Of a stretch of DNA of 64,000 nt, positions 35,517 through 43,208 are shown in pieces (the first letter of the stretch is position 1; the number at the start of each line of letters is the position of its first letter). Source of the DNA: Lachnospiraceae bacterium (GTDB lineage: Bacteria > Bacillota > Clostridia > Lachnospirales > Lachnospiraceae); NCBI GenBank assembly GCA_014804615.1, contig JAAUZL010000023.1, positions 200,668 through 264,667 of the forward strand, given 5' to 3'. The notes under the pieces are model-generated. The model was not told where the DNA came from and did not search any database. It saw only the letters and a list, made by a program, of their open reading frames with translations. The position numbers were made by a program, and so were the translations under genes.

Positions 35517-36956
35517 TTATTTAGCATTTTCCGCCAATAAGTCCCCAAAAACTTCTTCCAGTGTTTTTCGCTGGACAGCATGATTCTCTACCATCTCAAA
35601 AAAGGGCTTCGTGAGTTCATTCCATTCTTCTTCACTTACATCTACATAAGATACATCATAGATTGGAGCCTCACTTACCCCTATCTCATAGTAATGACGG
35701 TTCGGAGTTACTCCCTCATCTATCCGCAGGATATACTGAAAACTTCCGTCTTCCACCAAACCGATCAAATCATCCCGAACAGTATTCGCGTGCAGTCCAT
35801 CATGGCACCAGATCTGCCCTGTGCCGACTATTGATTCAAAATAGCAAGATTCTGTTTGATAAAGAATCCTGCATTCCCGTTGTTCCTCATCATATTTGAA
35901 CAGAAACATACACCCCTGATTGATCGCAAATTCCGGCTTGCCGTCTCCGTCCAGGTCATCATAATAATATAGATAAGGATATTCTCTCGTATCTTTTTCC
36001 TTTAATAGCTGTCCAAACTCTGTTCCCGCCTTCCACAAATCTTTGTAATACTTCACTTCCACTTGACCAATAGCCGGGATTTCATTTTTCAACACTTTCA
36101 GATATCCTTCCAGATAGGCCCGGTTTTCCTCCGGTGTGATATCCAGCCGTGGTTCTCTTGCAGTAAAGTCCATTGCTCTTACCATATCACATACGGGGAT
36201 TTCTTCCTCCTCTGTCTGGATTTCGCTATCACCCCAATATAATAATTCTGTTTTTTCAATGTAATGATAAGATTCACCTGAGTTGTAAGTGATAAGTAAT
36301 GTATCCTCATCCTTAAATTCTGCAGATACAACAGGCCATATAGCATCCGCAAAATCCAAGAAAAACTCCTGATAACAGTTTCCTTCATCAAACATATCTT
36401 TAATAATTAAGGGCCCTTCCCCATCTCTATTATAAGGCAGTAAGGCTACTCTATGATAATCTGCCGCTATGGGACTCTCATACTGCTCTGAAAATCTGTC
36501 ATTAGTGATATCATAATAAGTGCAATAGTTTACATAACTCCCAGCGTTAATCGATATCTCAATCGTTTCCTGATCAACATAAAATATCCCTGGATCACGA
36601 TAGCTCTCTCCTTTTTTCACTTCCTGTCCGTCTGTATTATAAATTGTATAAACATATTTCCATTCTTCTGCATCAATAATTTCAATGACTTTAAAATATT
36701 TATCATTTACTAATATTGTTTCTTCAATCGTTTCGTCTTCTTTGGCGCTTTCAGATCCCTCCGGTCCGATCATGGCATCCGCTTCGATAGTTACCGGCTC
36801 TTCTTCTGCCTGTATTGCCACTTCTTCTAATGGTTCCTCTTCCTGTAACGCCATTTTTTCTGAAAGCCTTTTCTGTTCATTCTTCACAGACAACAGGATG
36901 GTACATACGATCAGGCATATCATCAGTAGAACGAATCCGTATTTCTTTATCCTCAT
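35517..36956 (-). CDS. Membrane-anchored DxDGD-motif protein (paralogue C)
   Basis: About 479 residues from the ATG at 36956 with the same GAAGG site as paralogue B. N-terminal helix RIKKYGFVLLMICLIVCTILLSV, a Glu/Ala spacer, then a first domain (about residues 85-240) unlike the others (TILVNDKYFKVIEIIDAEEWKYVYTIYNTDGQEV) and a second with the loop YYYDDLDGDGKPEFAINQG. The C-terminus reads EVFGDLLAENAK. The same words occur as a fossil just upstream of this gene. Confidence 0.7.
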   Translation of the reverse strand: MRIKKYGFVLLMICLIVCTILLSVKNEQKRLSEKMALQEEEPLEEVAIQAEEEPVTIEADAMIGPEGSESAKEDETIEETILVNDKYFKVIEIIDAEEWKYVYTIYNTDGQEVKKGESYRDPGIFYVDQETIEISINAGSYVNYCTYYDITNDRFSEQYESPIAADYHRVALLPYNRDGEGPLIIKDMFDEGNCYQEFFLDFADAIWPVVSAEFKDEDTLLITYNSGESYHYIEKTELLYWGDSEIQTEEEEIPVCDMVRAMDFTAREPRLDITPEENRAYLEGYLKVLKNEIPAIGQVEVKYYKDLWKAGTEFGQLLKEKDTREYPYLYYYDDLDGDGKPEFAINQGCMFLFKYDEEQRECRILYQTESCYFESIVGTGQIWCHDGLHANTVRDDLIGLVEDGSFQYILRIDEGVTPNRHYYEIGVSEAPIYDVSYVDVSEEEWNELTKPFFEMVENHAVQRKTLEEVFGDLLAENAK

Positions 36957-36992
36957 ATTCTTCCTTCTCTTACCTATATGAGCCTTATTTAG

Positions 36993-37030
36993 CATTTTCT
37001 GCCATCAAGTCCCCGAAAACTATCATCTTC
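36993..37030 (-). pseudogene. Fossil C-terminus of a lost paralogue
   Basis: Immediately after the end of paralogue D, the minus strand reads VFGDLMAENAK and stop, followed by the same leader as before paralogue B. This matches the true C-terminus of paralogue C and marks a deletion between tandem copies. Confidence 0.65.
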
Positions 37031-37690
37031 TTACCTTTTGAATGTACAATACCTCGTCCATTCCGCCGCATTCCGCACTTCTTCATCACCAGTTACCGAA
37101 GTTCTCAGGTACTTTCGCGTCAGGGCATACCATTCCTCGTAGGTACATGTCTGTCCGTCAAACTCATATATATCTTTTTCCTGATATGTCCAGTAGTCCG
37201 TATCCCTGCTGACCCATGAAAATTTCACCTCATTTATAGGCTCACCTGTAGCATCTAACTCAAAATATTCATAGTACTCGCCATAATCCTCAAACCTGTC
37301 ATTCTCTTTGAATAAAAATGCTCCATTTTCCAGCGGATGATACTCACGCATATAGCTTTGAAAATATCCGAATTGATACATCTCTCCATCTTTCACAGAA
37401 AAAATCACATATTCGCTTCTTGCACCATATATATGTAATTCAGGGATTCCATCACTGTTCACATCTACCATAGTGTATTTTGTCTCAACCCTTCGCTCTG
37501 GTTCTCCCGTTGGCGTTGAAAGTGTCTTTATATCCCAGCCACTTGCCGTTCGCTCACCCTCTATAAATTCCTGATACATCTTGACTGCCTGATCCACCTT
37601 CTTTTGTTTTTGAACAAATAAAGATATGATTCCCAAAGATATGCAGGCGGTTAAAATTGCTATAACGGCAATTAGTTTTTTCTTATTCAT
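37031..37690 (-). CDS. Membrane-anchored DxDGD-motif protein (paralogue D)
   Basis: 219 residues from the ATG at 37690. N-terminal helix LIAVIAILTACISLGIISLFV, then a domain with TKYTMVDVNSDGIPELHIYGA, FSVKDGEMYQFGYF and YEFDGQTCTYEEWYAL. It ends in ...AEWTRYCTFKR right at a recombination junction (the neighbouring fossil), so its own C-terminus may be altered. Function is unknown. Confidence 0.65.
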   Translation of the reverse strand: MNKKKLIAVIAILTACISLGIISLFVQKQKKVDQAVKMYQEFIEGERTASGWDIKTLSTPTGEPERRVETKYTMVDVNSDGIPELHIYGARSEYVIFSVKDGEMYQFGYFQSYMREYHPLENGAFLFKENDRFEDYGEYYEYFELDATGEPINEVKFSWVSRDTDYWTYQEKDIYEFDGQTCTYEEWYALTRKYLRTSVTGDEEVRNAAEWTRYCTFKR

Positions 37691-37799
37691 CGTTAAATTT
37701 TCCACCATATAAATATACTCAAATTAATATGAGACCTGTAATTATAGAATATGCCTGTACTTAAATTCTACTATACTAACAATAAAATCTCCTTTAACT

Positions 37800-38231
37800 T
37801 CAGTTTAAGCCATACTTCAATAATGCATCGTAAAAATCCATTTCTAAATCTTGTAATTCATTTTCCTCATGTAAATATAATGCAACTGTATTTTGACATT
37901 TCCCACCTAATGTTTTAAATCCAATGAGGTCCCCTGTTTCCAAATCAATAATTGGCAAAAAAGCGCTTTCCAAAACCAACTCCTTTGCCACATTTTTCTT
38001 AATATAAAACATACCATTGTAATCACAAGAATACACTATAATATAACCAAAATATCCCCCTCCATATTGCTTTAGATATTCTTTATAGCTATCTGGCAAT
38101 TTAATATTATAATACTCCTCAACATCTTTTATCATCGTCATACTAGCCTTATTATCTGAATGAAGAGCCAATAATCTAGGTCTTTTTTCAACCATTTCTT
38201 TAACTTTATTATCAAAAATGTACTTGTCCAT
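37800..38231 (-). CDS. SMI1/KNR4 (SUKH) family immunity-type protein
   Basis: 143 residues from the ATG at 38231 (AGAAAG 5 bases upstream; a GTG at 38237 is an alternative). The SUKH pattern is clear: IKDVEEYYNIKLPDSYKEYLKQYGGGYFGYIIVYSCD, later LIGFKTLGGKCQNTVALYLH. SUKH proteins are the commonest immunity proteins of contact-dependent and other polymorphic toxins, and also serve other roles. No cognate toxin lies in the window. Confidence 0.8.
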   Translation of the reverse strand: MDKYIFDNKVKEMVEKRPRLLALHSDNKASMTMIKDVEEYYNIKLPDSYKEYLKQYGGGYFGYIIVYSCDYNGMFYIKKNVAKELVLESAFLPIIDLETGDLIGFKTLGGKCQNTVALYLHEENELQDLEMDFYDALLKYGLN

Positions 38232-38308
38232 ATGCACTTTCTCTGCGCAATATATTGTATCATTGATATTTATTAAATCTATTGCCCTGACTCTCTTTAG
38301 TAAAGTAC

Positions 38309-38764
38309 TTAAAAAATCGGCGGCTTATTAGACTTCTGAGATATTTCCTCAAAAAAACAGATGGGACTCTGACAAAATTTATTTGCATTTGATTTTTTTA
38401 TTACTTCTACTATCTCATCAATCTTAGGAGTATAAATTTTGTTCTCATAAAATATCATACCATCTATTTCTTGTGCATAACCTAATATCTTTTCCAGAAT
38501 TTTTTTTGATAGCGACCGCAAATCCAACCTACAATAAATTTCTATTAGAATTTCTTTTTCATACAAAAATTCGATACAGGTTTCATCGCTTTTTCCATAT
38601 TGAGATATTTTGGGGGACCAACTTTTTTGTTTTTCTAAAAAATCAATTTTCTCTATTGCTGCAGTTTGTTTGCCCCAAACTAATATTTCATCACTTTCCA
38701 AGCAAGCATTTGCAGTCACATTCTTCTTAGGTATTATGTAACAATCAAATTGCCATACTGCCAT
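38309..38764 (-). CDS. Small protein of the immunity-type array, family not recognised
   Basis: 151 residues from the ATG at 38764 with GGAGG upstream. Alpha/beta content: VWQFDCYIIPKKN, EILVWGKQTAAIEKIDFLEKQKSWSPKISQYG, DETCIEFLYEKEILIEIYCRLDLRSLSKKILEKILGYAQEIDGMIFYENKIYTP. The layout (Trp-Phe start, paired edge strands, ILEKILGYAQ helix) resembles immunity proteins but no family is assigned. Confidence 0.55.
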   Translation of the reverse strand: MAVWQFDCYIIPKKNVTANACLESDEILVWGKQTAAIEKIDFLEKQKSWSPKISQYGKSDETCIEFLYEKEILIEIYCRLDLRSLSKKILEKILGYAQEIDGMIFYENKIYTPKIDEIVEVIKKSNANKFCQSPICFFEEISQKSNKPPIF

Positions 38765-38894
38765 ATATGCCTCCACATCTTATGAATTAACTTTTGTCAA
38801 GAAATAAAATCTAAAACAACAAGCTAACAAATCTTCAATTTTTATCTCTCATGCCAAATCACAATTCTAATATTACTATTGTGATTTATCAAAA

Positions 38895-39035
38895 AAACTG
38901 TTTTTGCAACTCGCCGTGATACCTAACGTCATCCTCTTTATCTAAATCAAGCGCCGTATCTTTAATCGTCAAGATGACATTTTGAAATGACAGGAGTTTC
39001 ATTCATTATTTTATGGATTTTTTCCATACCTATTG
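38895..39035 (-). pseudogene. Partial duplicate of the C-terminus of the Imm52-like gene
   Basis: About 140 bases here match 39635-39780 at most positions, covering the codons for the last 45 or so residues (ending RYHGELQKQ-). It has small changes, including a deletion of AAATG, and no upstream part, so it cannot be expressed as a full gene. The surrounding 38765-39167 holds no other gene. Confidence 0.65.
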
Positions 39036-39167
39036 TACTAATATCTTCAAAATCTTCTCTACTGATATGTTTTTCACAAAAAACTCTTCTTGGTCGATGC
39101 CGGAATAAGGCCAATGACAATTTTTCAAATTACTATTCCTCCATGAAATCTTATATGATTCTCCTGT

Positions 39168-39566
39168 TTACTTTTGCAAAACCTCTACTGTCGGCTCCCA
39201 TTCCGTAACAATATCAACATTATAATTTTGAGTAATCACCACATAATGTTTTAAATTTAAAGCCTTTCCATAGCCACCCGAAACTTGATTAATTTGTTTA
39301 GCAAATTCACCTTGCTGCACTTCATAAATGACATTCGAGAAACCGTCCTCTTTATACCGTTTTATTTCAGAATCAGCGTATAAGCCTCTTTGTACAATTC
39401 CCTCGTCTATCATCCGTACCGCCTGAACAATACCAAACTTAATCATTACACATACATCAGCACTCGACAATTCTATGATCAGCCCTTGCTTCTCACCATT
39501 TATTAGCTGCATTTGATAAACTGCCTTGGGAATCTTGCCAATAAATACTTCGCGCCAGTTTTCCAT
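39168..39566 (-). CDS. Small protein of the immunity-type array, family not recognised
   Basis: 132 residues, GGAGA site before the ATG. Pattern: NWREVFIGKIPKAVYQMQLINGEKQGLIIELSSADVCVMIKFGIVQAVRMIDEGIVQRGLY, then FSNVIYEVQQGEFAKQINQVSGG and the C-terminal HYVVITQNYNVDIVTEWEPTVEVLQK. A fossil of a close relative's C-terminus (DVDIITEWKPTVEK) lies at 40355-40395, so the family was once present at least twice here. Confidence 0.6.
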   Translation of the reverse strand: MENWREVFIGKIPKAVYQMQLINGEKQGLIIELSSADVCVMIKFGIVQAVRMIDEGIVQRGLYADSEIKRYKEDGFSNVIYEVQQGEFAKQINQVSGGYGKALNLKHYVVITQNYNVDIVTEWEPTVEVLQK

Positions 39567-39623
39567 TGTGACAATCTCCTGTTAAAAATACACTGACCGG
39601 CAAATGGTCATGCTTTCATTAAG

Positions 39624-40337
39624 TTAATCCAAAAACTGTTTTTCCAACTCGCCGTGATACCTAATGTCATCCTCTTTATCTAAATCAAGTGCTGTATCTT
39701 TAATCATCAGAATGCCATTTTGAAATGAAATGACAGGAGTTTCATTCATTATTCTATGGATCTTTTCCCTACCTATTGTGCTAATAATGTCTTCTGACCA
39801 ATAATTCACCCAATGTACGGTTGTTGGCAAATTCCCTTCTAAATATTTTCCATACTTTCTGGATAAAGCTTTATTGGAAATACATCCCCAAAACGGATGA
39901 TAAATGTGTACAAGTTCTTCAAACATATTTCTTATCATATTTGCTGTTTTTTCATCATAAAGATTTAACGCTAAAGGCAAATTTACAATAAATGTATTAT
40001 AAAACTTTTCAACTTTATTACCTGCTCTCATTTGAAAGCCGCACGAATTATCCTCATCCGTCGATGAAAAAAATGAGATCGAGTATCCTAACTCTTCAAA
40101 TACCGTTGCGCCTTCCCGGTTTATTCCCTGCTTCAACTCACTACTAAAATTTTCATAATCCCATTCAAATCTCTTCACATCTTTTAGGGATTTAACCGTT
40201 AAATAATGTGGTCTTAATTCCTGCGGATAGTTTTGAAATATATTAAAAACATCATAAGCTTCTTTTGCAAGTTCCTCAAAGTTTTTGTCTTCTCTTTCTG
40301 CTTTTTTCCATAAAATAATTGAGTGCCTTTGCCTCAT
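39624..40337 (-). CDS. Imm52-like immunity-type protein
   Basis: 237 residues from the ATG at 40337 (GGGAGGG upstream). Features: HSIILWKKAEREDKNFEELAKEAYDVFNIFQNYPQELRPHYLTVKS, GYSISFFSSTDEDNSCGFQMRAGN, NTFIVNLPLALNL, and the C-terminal TVHWVNYWSEDIISTIGREKI...ISFQNGILMIKDTALDLD. Order and motifs resemble immunity protein 52, though this is recognition by eye. A decayed partial copy of its C-terminus is at 38895-39035. Confidence 0.6.
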   Translation of the reverse strand: MRQRHSIILWKKAEREDKNFEELAKEAYDVFNIFQNYPQELRPHYLTVKSLKDVKRFEWDYENFSSELKQGINREGATVFEELGYSISFFSSTDEDNSCGFQMRAGNKVEKFYNTFIVNLPLALNLYDEKTANMIRNMFEELVHIYHPFWGCISNKALSRKYGKYLEGNLPTTVHWVNYWSEDIISTIGREKIHRIMNETPVISFQNGILMIKDTALDLDKEDDIRYHGELEKQFLD

Positions 40338-40354
40338 TTTCCCTCCCGTTACTT

Positions 40355-40395
40355 CTCTACTGTTGGTTTCCATTCCGTAATAATGTCAACATCAC
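40355..40395 (-). pseudogene. Fossil C-terminus of a second copy of the 132-residue gene
   Basis: The minus strand reads ERDVDIITEWKPTVEK and stop, overlapping the ribosome site of the Imm52-like gene. It matches the C-terminus of the protein encoded at 39168-39566. Confidence 0.6.
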
Positions 40396-40397
40396 GC

Positions 40398-40772
40398 TCA
40401 TTTTTTTATATTAACTTCTTGATTTATTTCGTATTCAACTCTTTCTAATCCTATATGGTCTGTGTCTATTTGTGTTGAATCTGCCGTAAGAATCTCTAAC
40501 TCATCTATCATGCCGTCAACAATATGTAACAAGAATAGGATCGGTGCCGATGACTGTTGAAAAGCTCTCATTTCTACGGGCACTCTCACATGATATGGGT
40601 AAGGTTCGATTTCGCCTTCTACTTTAAATTTTATTGAAATAAAAGCATACTCCCGCTTATAAATAATCTTTGCTTTTGAAAGCTGTTGAAGTAAAATGTC
40701 TCTGCCTTGAAACTCAACATCCATCAATTTATCAATCCACTGTAGTTCTTTTTCCTTTAACCTACGATACAT
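40398..40772 (-). CDS. Small protein of the immunity-type array, possibly DUF6984-like
   Basis: 124 residues, AAAGGG site before the ATG. RRLKEKELQWIDKLMDVEFQGRDILLQQLSKAKIIYKREYAFISIKFKVEGE, then PVEMRAFQQSSAPILFLLHIVDGMIDELEILTADSTQIDTDHIGLERVEYEI. The RxLxEKE start and the DGMIDELEI strand recall DUF6984 proteins of toxin-immunity loci; the resemblance is weak. Confidence 0.5.
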   Translation of the reverse strand: MYRRLKEKELQWIDKLMDVEFQGRDILLQQLSKAKIIYKREYAFISIKFKVEGEIEPYPYHVRVPVEMRAFQQSSAPILFLLHIVDGMIDELEILTADSTQIDTDHIGLERVEYEINQEVNIKK

Positions 40773-40846
40773 TTTCCCTTTACTATCATCCTCAATACCG
40801 TGCCCCTAAGATCAAATTTGGCACCATTCTATTATCTACCATACCA

Positions 40847-41164
40847 TCAACCGGATGCATTGTATTCTTCTAAATCCACTGCAGATTCATTCTTTTCTCG
40901 CAGCAAGTCAACAATACTATCCTTTTTACTGATAAAAACAGTCGCTGAACTGTCCCACGCAATGATCTCTATTTCTGCAAGCGGATGTTGAATACTCACC
41001 GGATTCTGCCAGATCTCCACATTTCCATCGGCCTCCGGTAATGCATATTCCAGAACTTTCTCTTCGGAAATATCTTTAGGAAACGCGGAAAATACTCCCC
41101 AGATCCATAGTTTTTTAAGATGAGTAAAGTATTTTTCTCCCTTTTCTATTACTATCCCTTTCAT
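40847..41164 (-). CDS. Small protein of the immunity-type array, family not recognised
   Basis: 105 residues with a good AAGGAG site. KYFTHLKKLWIWGVFSAFPKDISEEKVLEYALPEADGNVEIWQNPVSIQHPLAEIEIIAWDSSATVFISKKDSIVDLLREKNES. Single compact alpha/beta domain, no signal sequence. Confidence 0.5.
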   Translation of the reverse strand: MKGIVIEKGEKYFTHLKKLWIWGVFSAFPKDISEEKVLEYALPEADGNVEIWQNPVSIQHPLAEIEIIAWDSSATVFISKKDSIVDLLREKNESAVDLEEYNASG

Positions 41165-41260
41165 TTTTGCTCCTTACCTTCTTGGATAAAGAAAACAATC
41201 TTAATACTATTATCAAATCTTTAAGCAGGAATTGAAAAATATGAGAAAATTTTAAGTATA

Positions 41261-41583
41261 TCAGCAAAGAATATTCTCCATATGTGCATCAAGCACTTCT
41301 TTTAGTTCATTTAAATAATCTGGTACAGCACATAGTTTCTCTTTTTCCACCAATGGACAGTTTCTCCAATATTCTGGTACATAGATTGAACCGTGAGAAA
41401 ATGTATGGCATTCACTACACCAAATCCATAGCCCGCCCCTTCTCGTCCTTTCTTCATAAATGTGCATATATATGTGTGCGGCATCCTTTTTGCATATGGG
41501 CATATTGTAGGGAATTTTTTGATTCCTTGCAAATTGTTATATAATTCTTCTATTTTATGGTTGCCATCTCTCCACATTTTCAT
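41261..41583 (-). pseudogene. Frameshifted small zinc-ribbon protein gene
   Basis: The first frame gives MKMWRDGNHKIEELYNNLQGIKKFPTICP and the second continues ICKKDAAHIYMHIYEERTRRGG...LWIWCSECHTFSHGSIYVPEYWRNCPLVEKEKL...LKEVLDAHMENIL. One extra base at the GGG run (41498-41500, plus strand) would join them into a protein of about 105 residues with CPxC...CxxC zinc ligands. A GAGG site precedes the ATG. Either recently inactivated or a sequencing error in the run. Confidence 0.65.
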
Positions 41584-41659
41584 CTTACACCTCTTATATA
41601 CTCTGCTAATGCATCACCAGCAAGGCAGACGCCTATTTATAAGAGTTGCTATGCTGTCA

Positions 41660-41914
41660 CTATGCTTCCTTTTTTAATATTTTCTCAGCAGCCAGCATAC
41701 ATTGTTCCATATTTTGATGATAGACATCTTCCCCGAATGCTTCCACAAATATCCTATTTATCATCTCTGCTAATATGGGGATCTGAAGATTTTGAGTCAA
41801 AGAAACCTGTTCATATATTCTTTTTATTTCGATGCTGTATTCATCTTCCGGAGCCATTGGAAAGAACCCAATGGGATCCCATTCATTTATAATTTCTGCT
41901 ATAAGTTTCAACAT
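41660..41914 (-). CDS. DUF1871-like protein
   Basis: 84 residues from the ATG at 41914, which has GGAG 8 bases upstream; in-frame starts up to 41986 exist. Family-like words: IAEIINEWDPIGFFPMAPEDEYSIEIKRIYEQV, AEMINRIFVEAFGED, CMLAAEKIL. DUF1871 proteins are small helical proteins of unknown role, common in immunity-type arrays. First gene of the array in transcription order. Confidence 0.7.
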   Translation of the reverse strand: MLKLIAEIINEWDPIGFFPMAPEDEYSIEIKRIYEQVSLTQNLQIPILAEMINRIFVEAFGEDVYHQNMEQCMLAAEKILKKEA

Positions 41915-42080
41915 TTCACCCACTCCAGCTAAAGCTAAGTATCTCTTCATTCCTCTCATTATACCGATACCCCTCCGCCTCGTCAACGGGACCGCTCTGT
42001 TGCTTTTCTCTTATCAAACAGTTCCCGCACAGATCACAGGCACACCGCTCCCCTGTGTACCTTTCTTCCCACTCCTTTAC

Positions 42081-42109
42081 TTGACACCCCTGCCCTCCAA
42101 TGATACACT
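42081..42109 (+). promoter_or_regulatory. Near-consensus promoter on the plus strand
   Basis: TTGACA, 17-base spacer, TACACT. It points to the decayed small ORF starting at 42159. It is one of the best promoters in the window yet has no intact gene behind it. Confidence 0.65.
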
Positions 42110-42158
42110 CGCCATATTAAATCGCAGGTATACAGGAAAGAGGTAAGGTAAATACGAT

Positions 42159-42365
42159 ATGAAAAAAGTGTCTTAGCTGCGATTATTGCCATTTGTGTCT
42201 GCATTTTGGGATTAGTATCAGAGCGGCGTTTTAAGCCATCAGGATCTTTATTATGATGAATCAGAGGAGATCCCAGAAGATGAGGATGGATTGACTCCCA
42301 GAAGATGAGGATGGATTGACTCCCATAAGTTCAGATACTTATTGGGCTGTTGAAGAAGAGTGAAA
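42159..42365 (+). pseudogene. Decayed small secreted-peptide gene with a 25-bp tandem duplication
   Basis: ATGAAAAAAG after an AGGAAAGAGG site, but the frame hits TAG at once. In the shifted frame LAAIIAICVCILGLVSERRF follows, a signal-peptide-like stretch. Further on a 25-bp unit (CCCAGAAGATGAGGATGGAT...) occurs twice in tandem at 42272-42296 and 42297-42321, again breaking the frame. Probably a former short secreted acidic peptide. Confidence 0.5.
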
Positions 42366-42384
42366 GAAGATCGAATGTTCCCCT

Positions 42385-42540
42385 TTACTCCCTCTTTTTC
42401 TCAAGATCTATCTCCATCTGATCCCCTACCGCAGCATCCTCCGCAAACCATCGGCGGGCAATGTCAATCCTTCCCCCGTCTCCGTTTAATATCTCGCAGG
42501 TGACGATGTTTCTTTCAATCTTAGCTATCTTTATCTGCAT
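42385..42540 (-). CDS. Small DUF3006-like protein
   Basis: 51 residues: QIKIAKIERNIVTCEILNGD, GGRIDIARRWFAEDAAVGDQMEIDLEKKRE. The pattern of a beta-barrel-like start (IERNIVTCEI) and a late GDQMEID strand is that of DUF3006. GAGAGG lies 9 bases before the ATG. It is 42 bases downstream of the SRAP gene, same strand, probably co-transcribed. Confidence 0.65.
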   Translation of the reverse strand: MQIKIAKIERNIVTCEILNGDGGRIDIARRWFAEDAAVGDQMEIDLEKKRE

Positions 42541-42582
42541 ACGATCTGCCTCTCATTTATCGTTTGTTGATTCCTACGGCCT

Positions 42583-43179
42583 TCAAAACAAACTCATCTG
42601 CCGATACCCGTCCGCCTCACTCTTCTGCCTCTGCAGTTCCGCGAAGTGTACTTCCAACAGTTTCTCTGCCTCCGTTAATGAAAACAGCCAAGCTTCTCTC
42701 TCCTCTTTGTGCAGGATGAGCGGCATACGGTGGTGTATTCCGGTCATACACCCCTCCGCTTCTCTGGTGAGGATGGTGAAGCGGTCACCCTCTGGGTCTT
42801 TATGGTAGATTCCCGCCAGATACAGAATCTCTCCCGGCGCGGAAAACTCATACTTCTCCTTTTTCTTCTCCCCGATACGTTTCCACTCATAAAACTTCGA
42901 TGCCGGGATCAGGCAGCGGTGCGTCTCATAGTCATGGCGGAACATCGGCTTCTCCCCCACCGTCTCGCTCCTTGCGTTAAAGATCAGCGTATTCTTCCGC
43001 GCCGCCTCATAACCCCATTTTAGCACTTCCGCCACCATGCTGTCACTATCCGCCCGCAGGACAAGGGCTGGCTCCGATGGATGCACGTCCCCTGTTTTTG
43101 CATTCTTCTGATCTATCTTTCTGGCGATCTTTTCAATCTCCCGCGCCGTCTCGTCATCGATATAAAATCTTCCGCACAT
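42583..43179 (-). CDS. SRAP (HMCES/YedK) abasic-site protein
   Basis: 198 residues. The catalytic Cys2 (MCGRF), NARSET, the PASKFYEWKR motif with the active Glu, and GIHHRMPLIL with the active His are all present. These proteins crosslink to abasic sites in single-stranded DNA and protect them. Strong GGAAGG site. It lies downstream of a broken dinB with a LexA box, so the unit was probably an SOS-induced lesion-tolerance operon. Confidence 0.95.
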   Translation of the reverse strand: MCGRFYIDDETAREIEKIARKIDQKNAKTGDVHPSEPALVLRADSDSMVAEVLKWGYEAARKNTLIFNARSETVGEKPMFRHDYETHRCLIPASKFYEWKRIGEKKKEKYEFSAPGEILYLAGIYHKDPEGDRFTILTREAEGCMTGIHHRMPLILHKEEREAWLFSLTEAEKLLEVHFAELQRQKSEADGYRQMSLF

Positions 43180-43208
43180 AGTTTCCCTTCCTATACGACT
43201 TTCTGCCC

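Noticed and set aside
30142-41914. Prophage
   Set aside because: No capsid, terminase, portal, tail or lysis genes are present.
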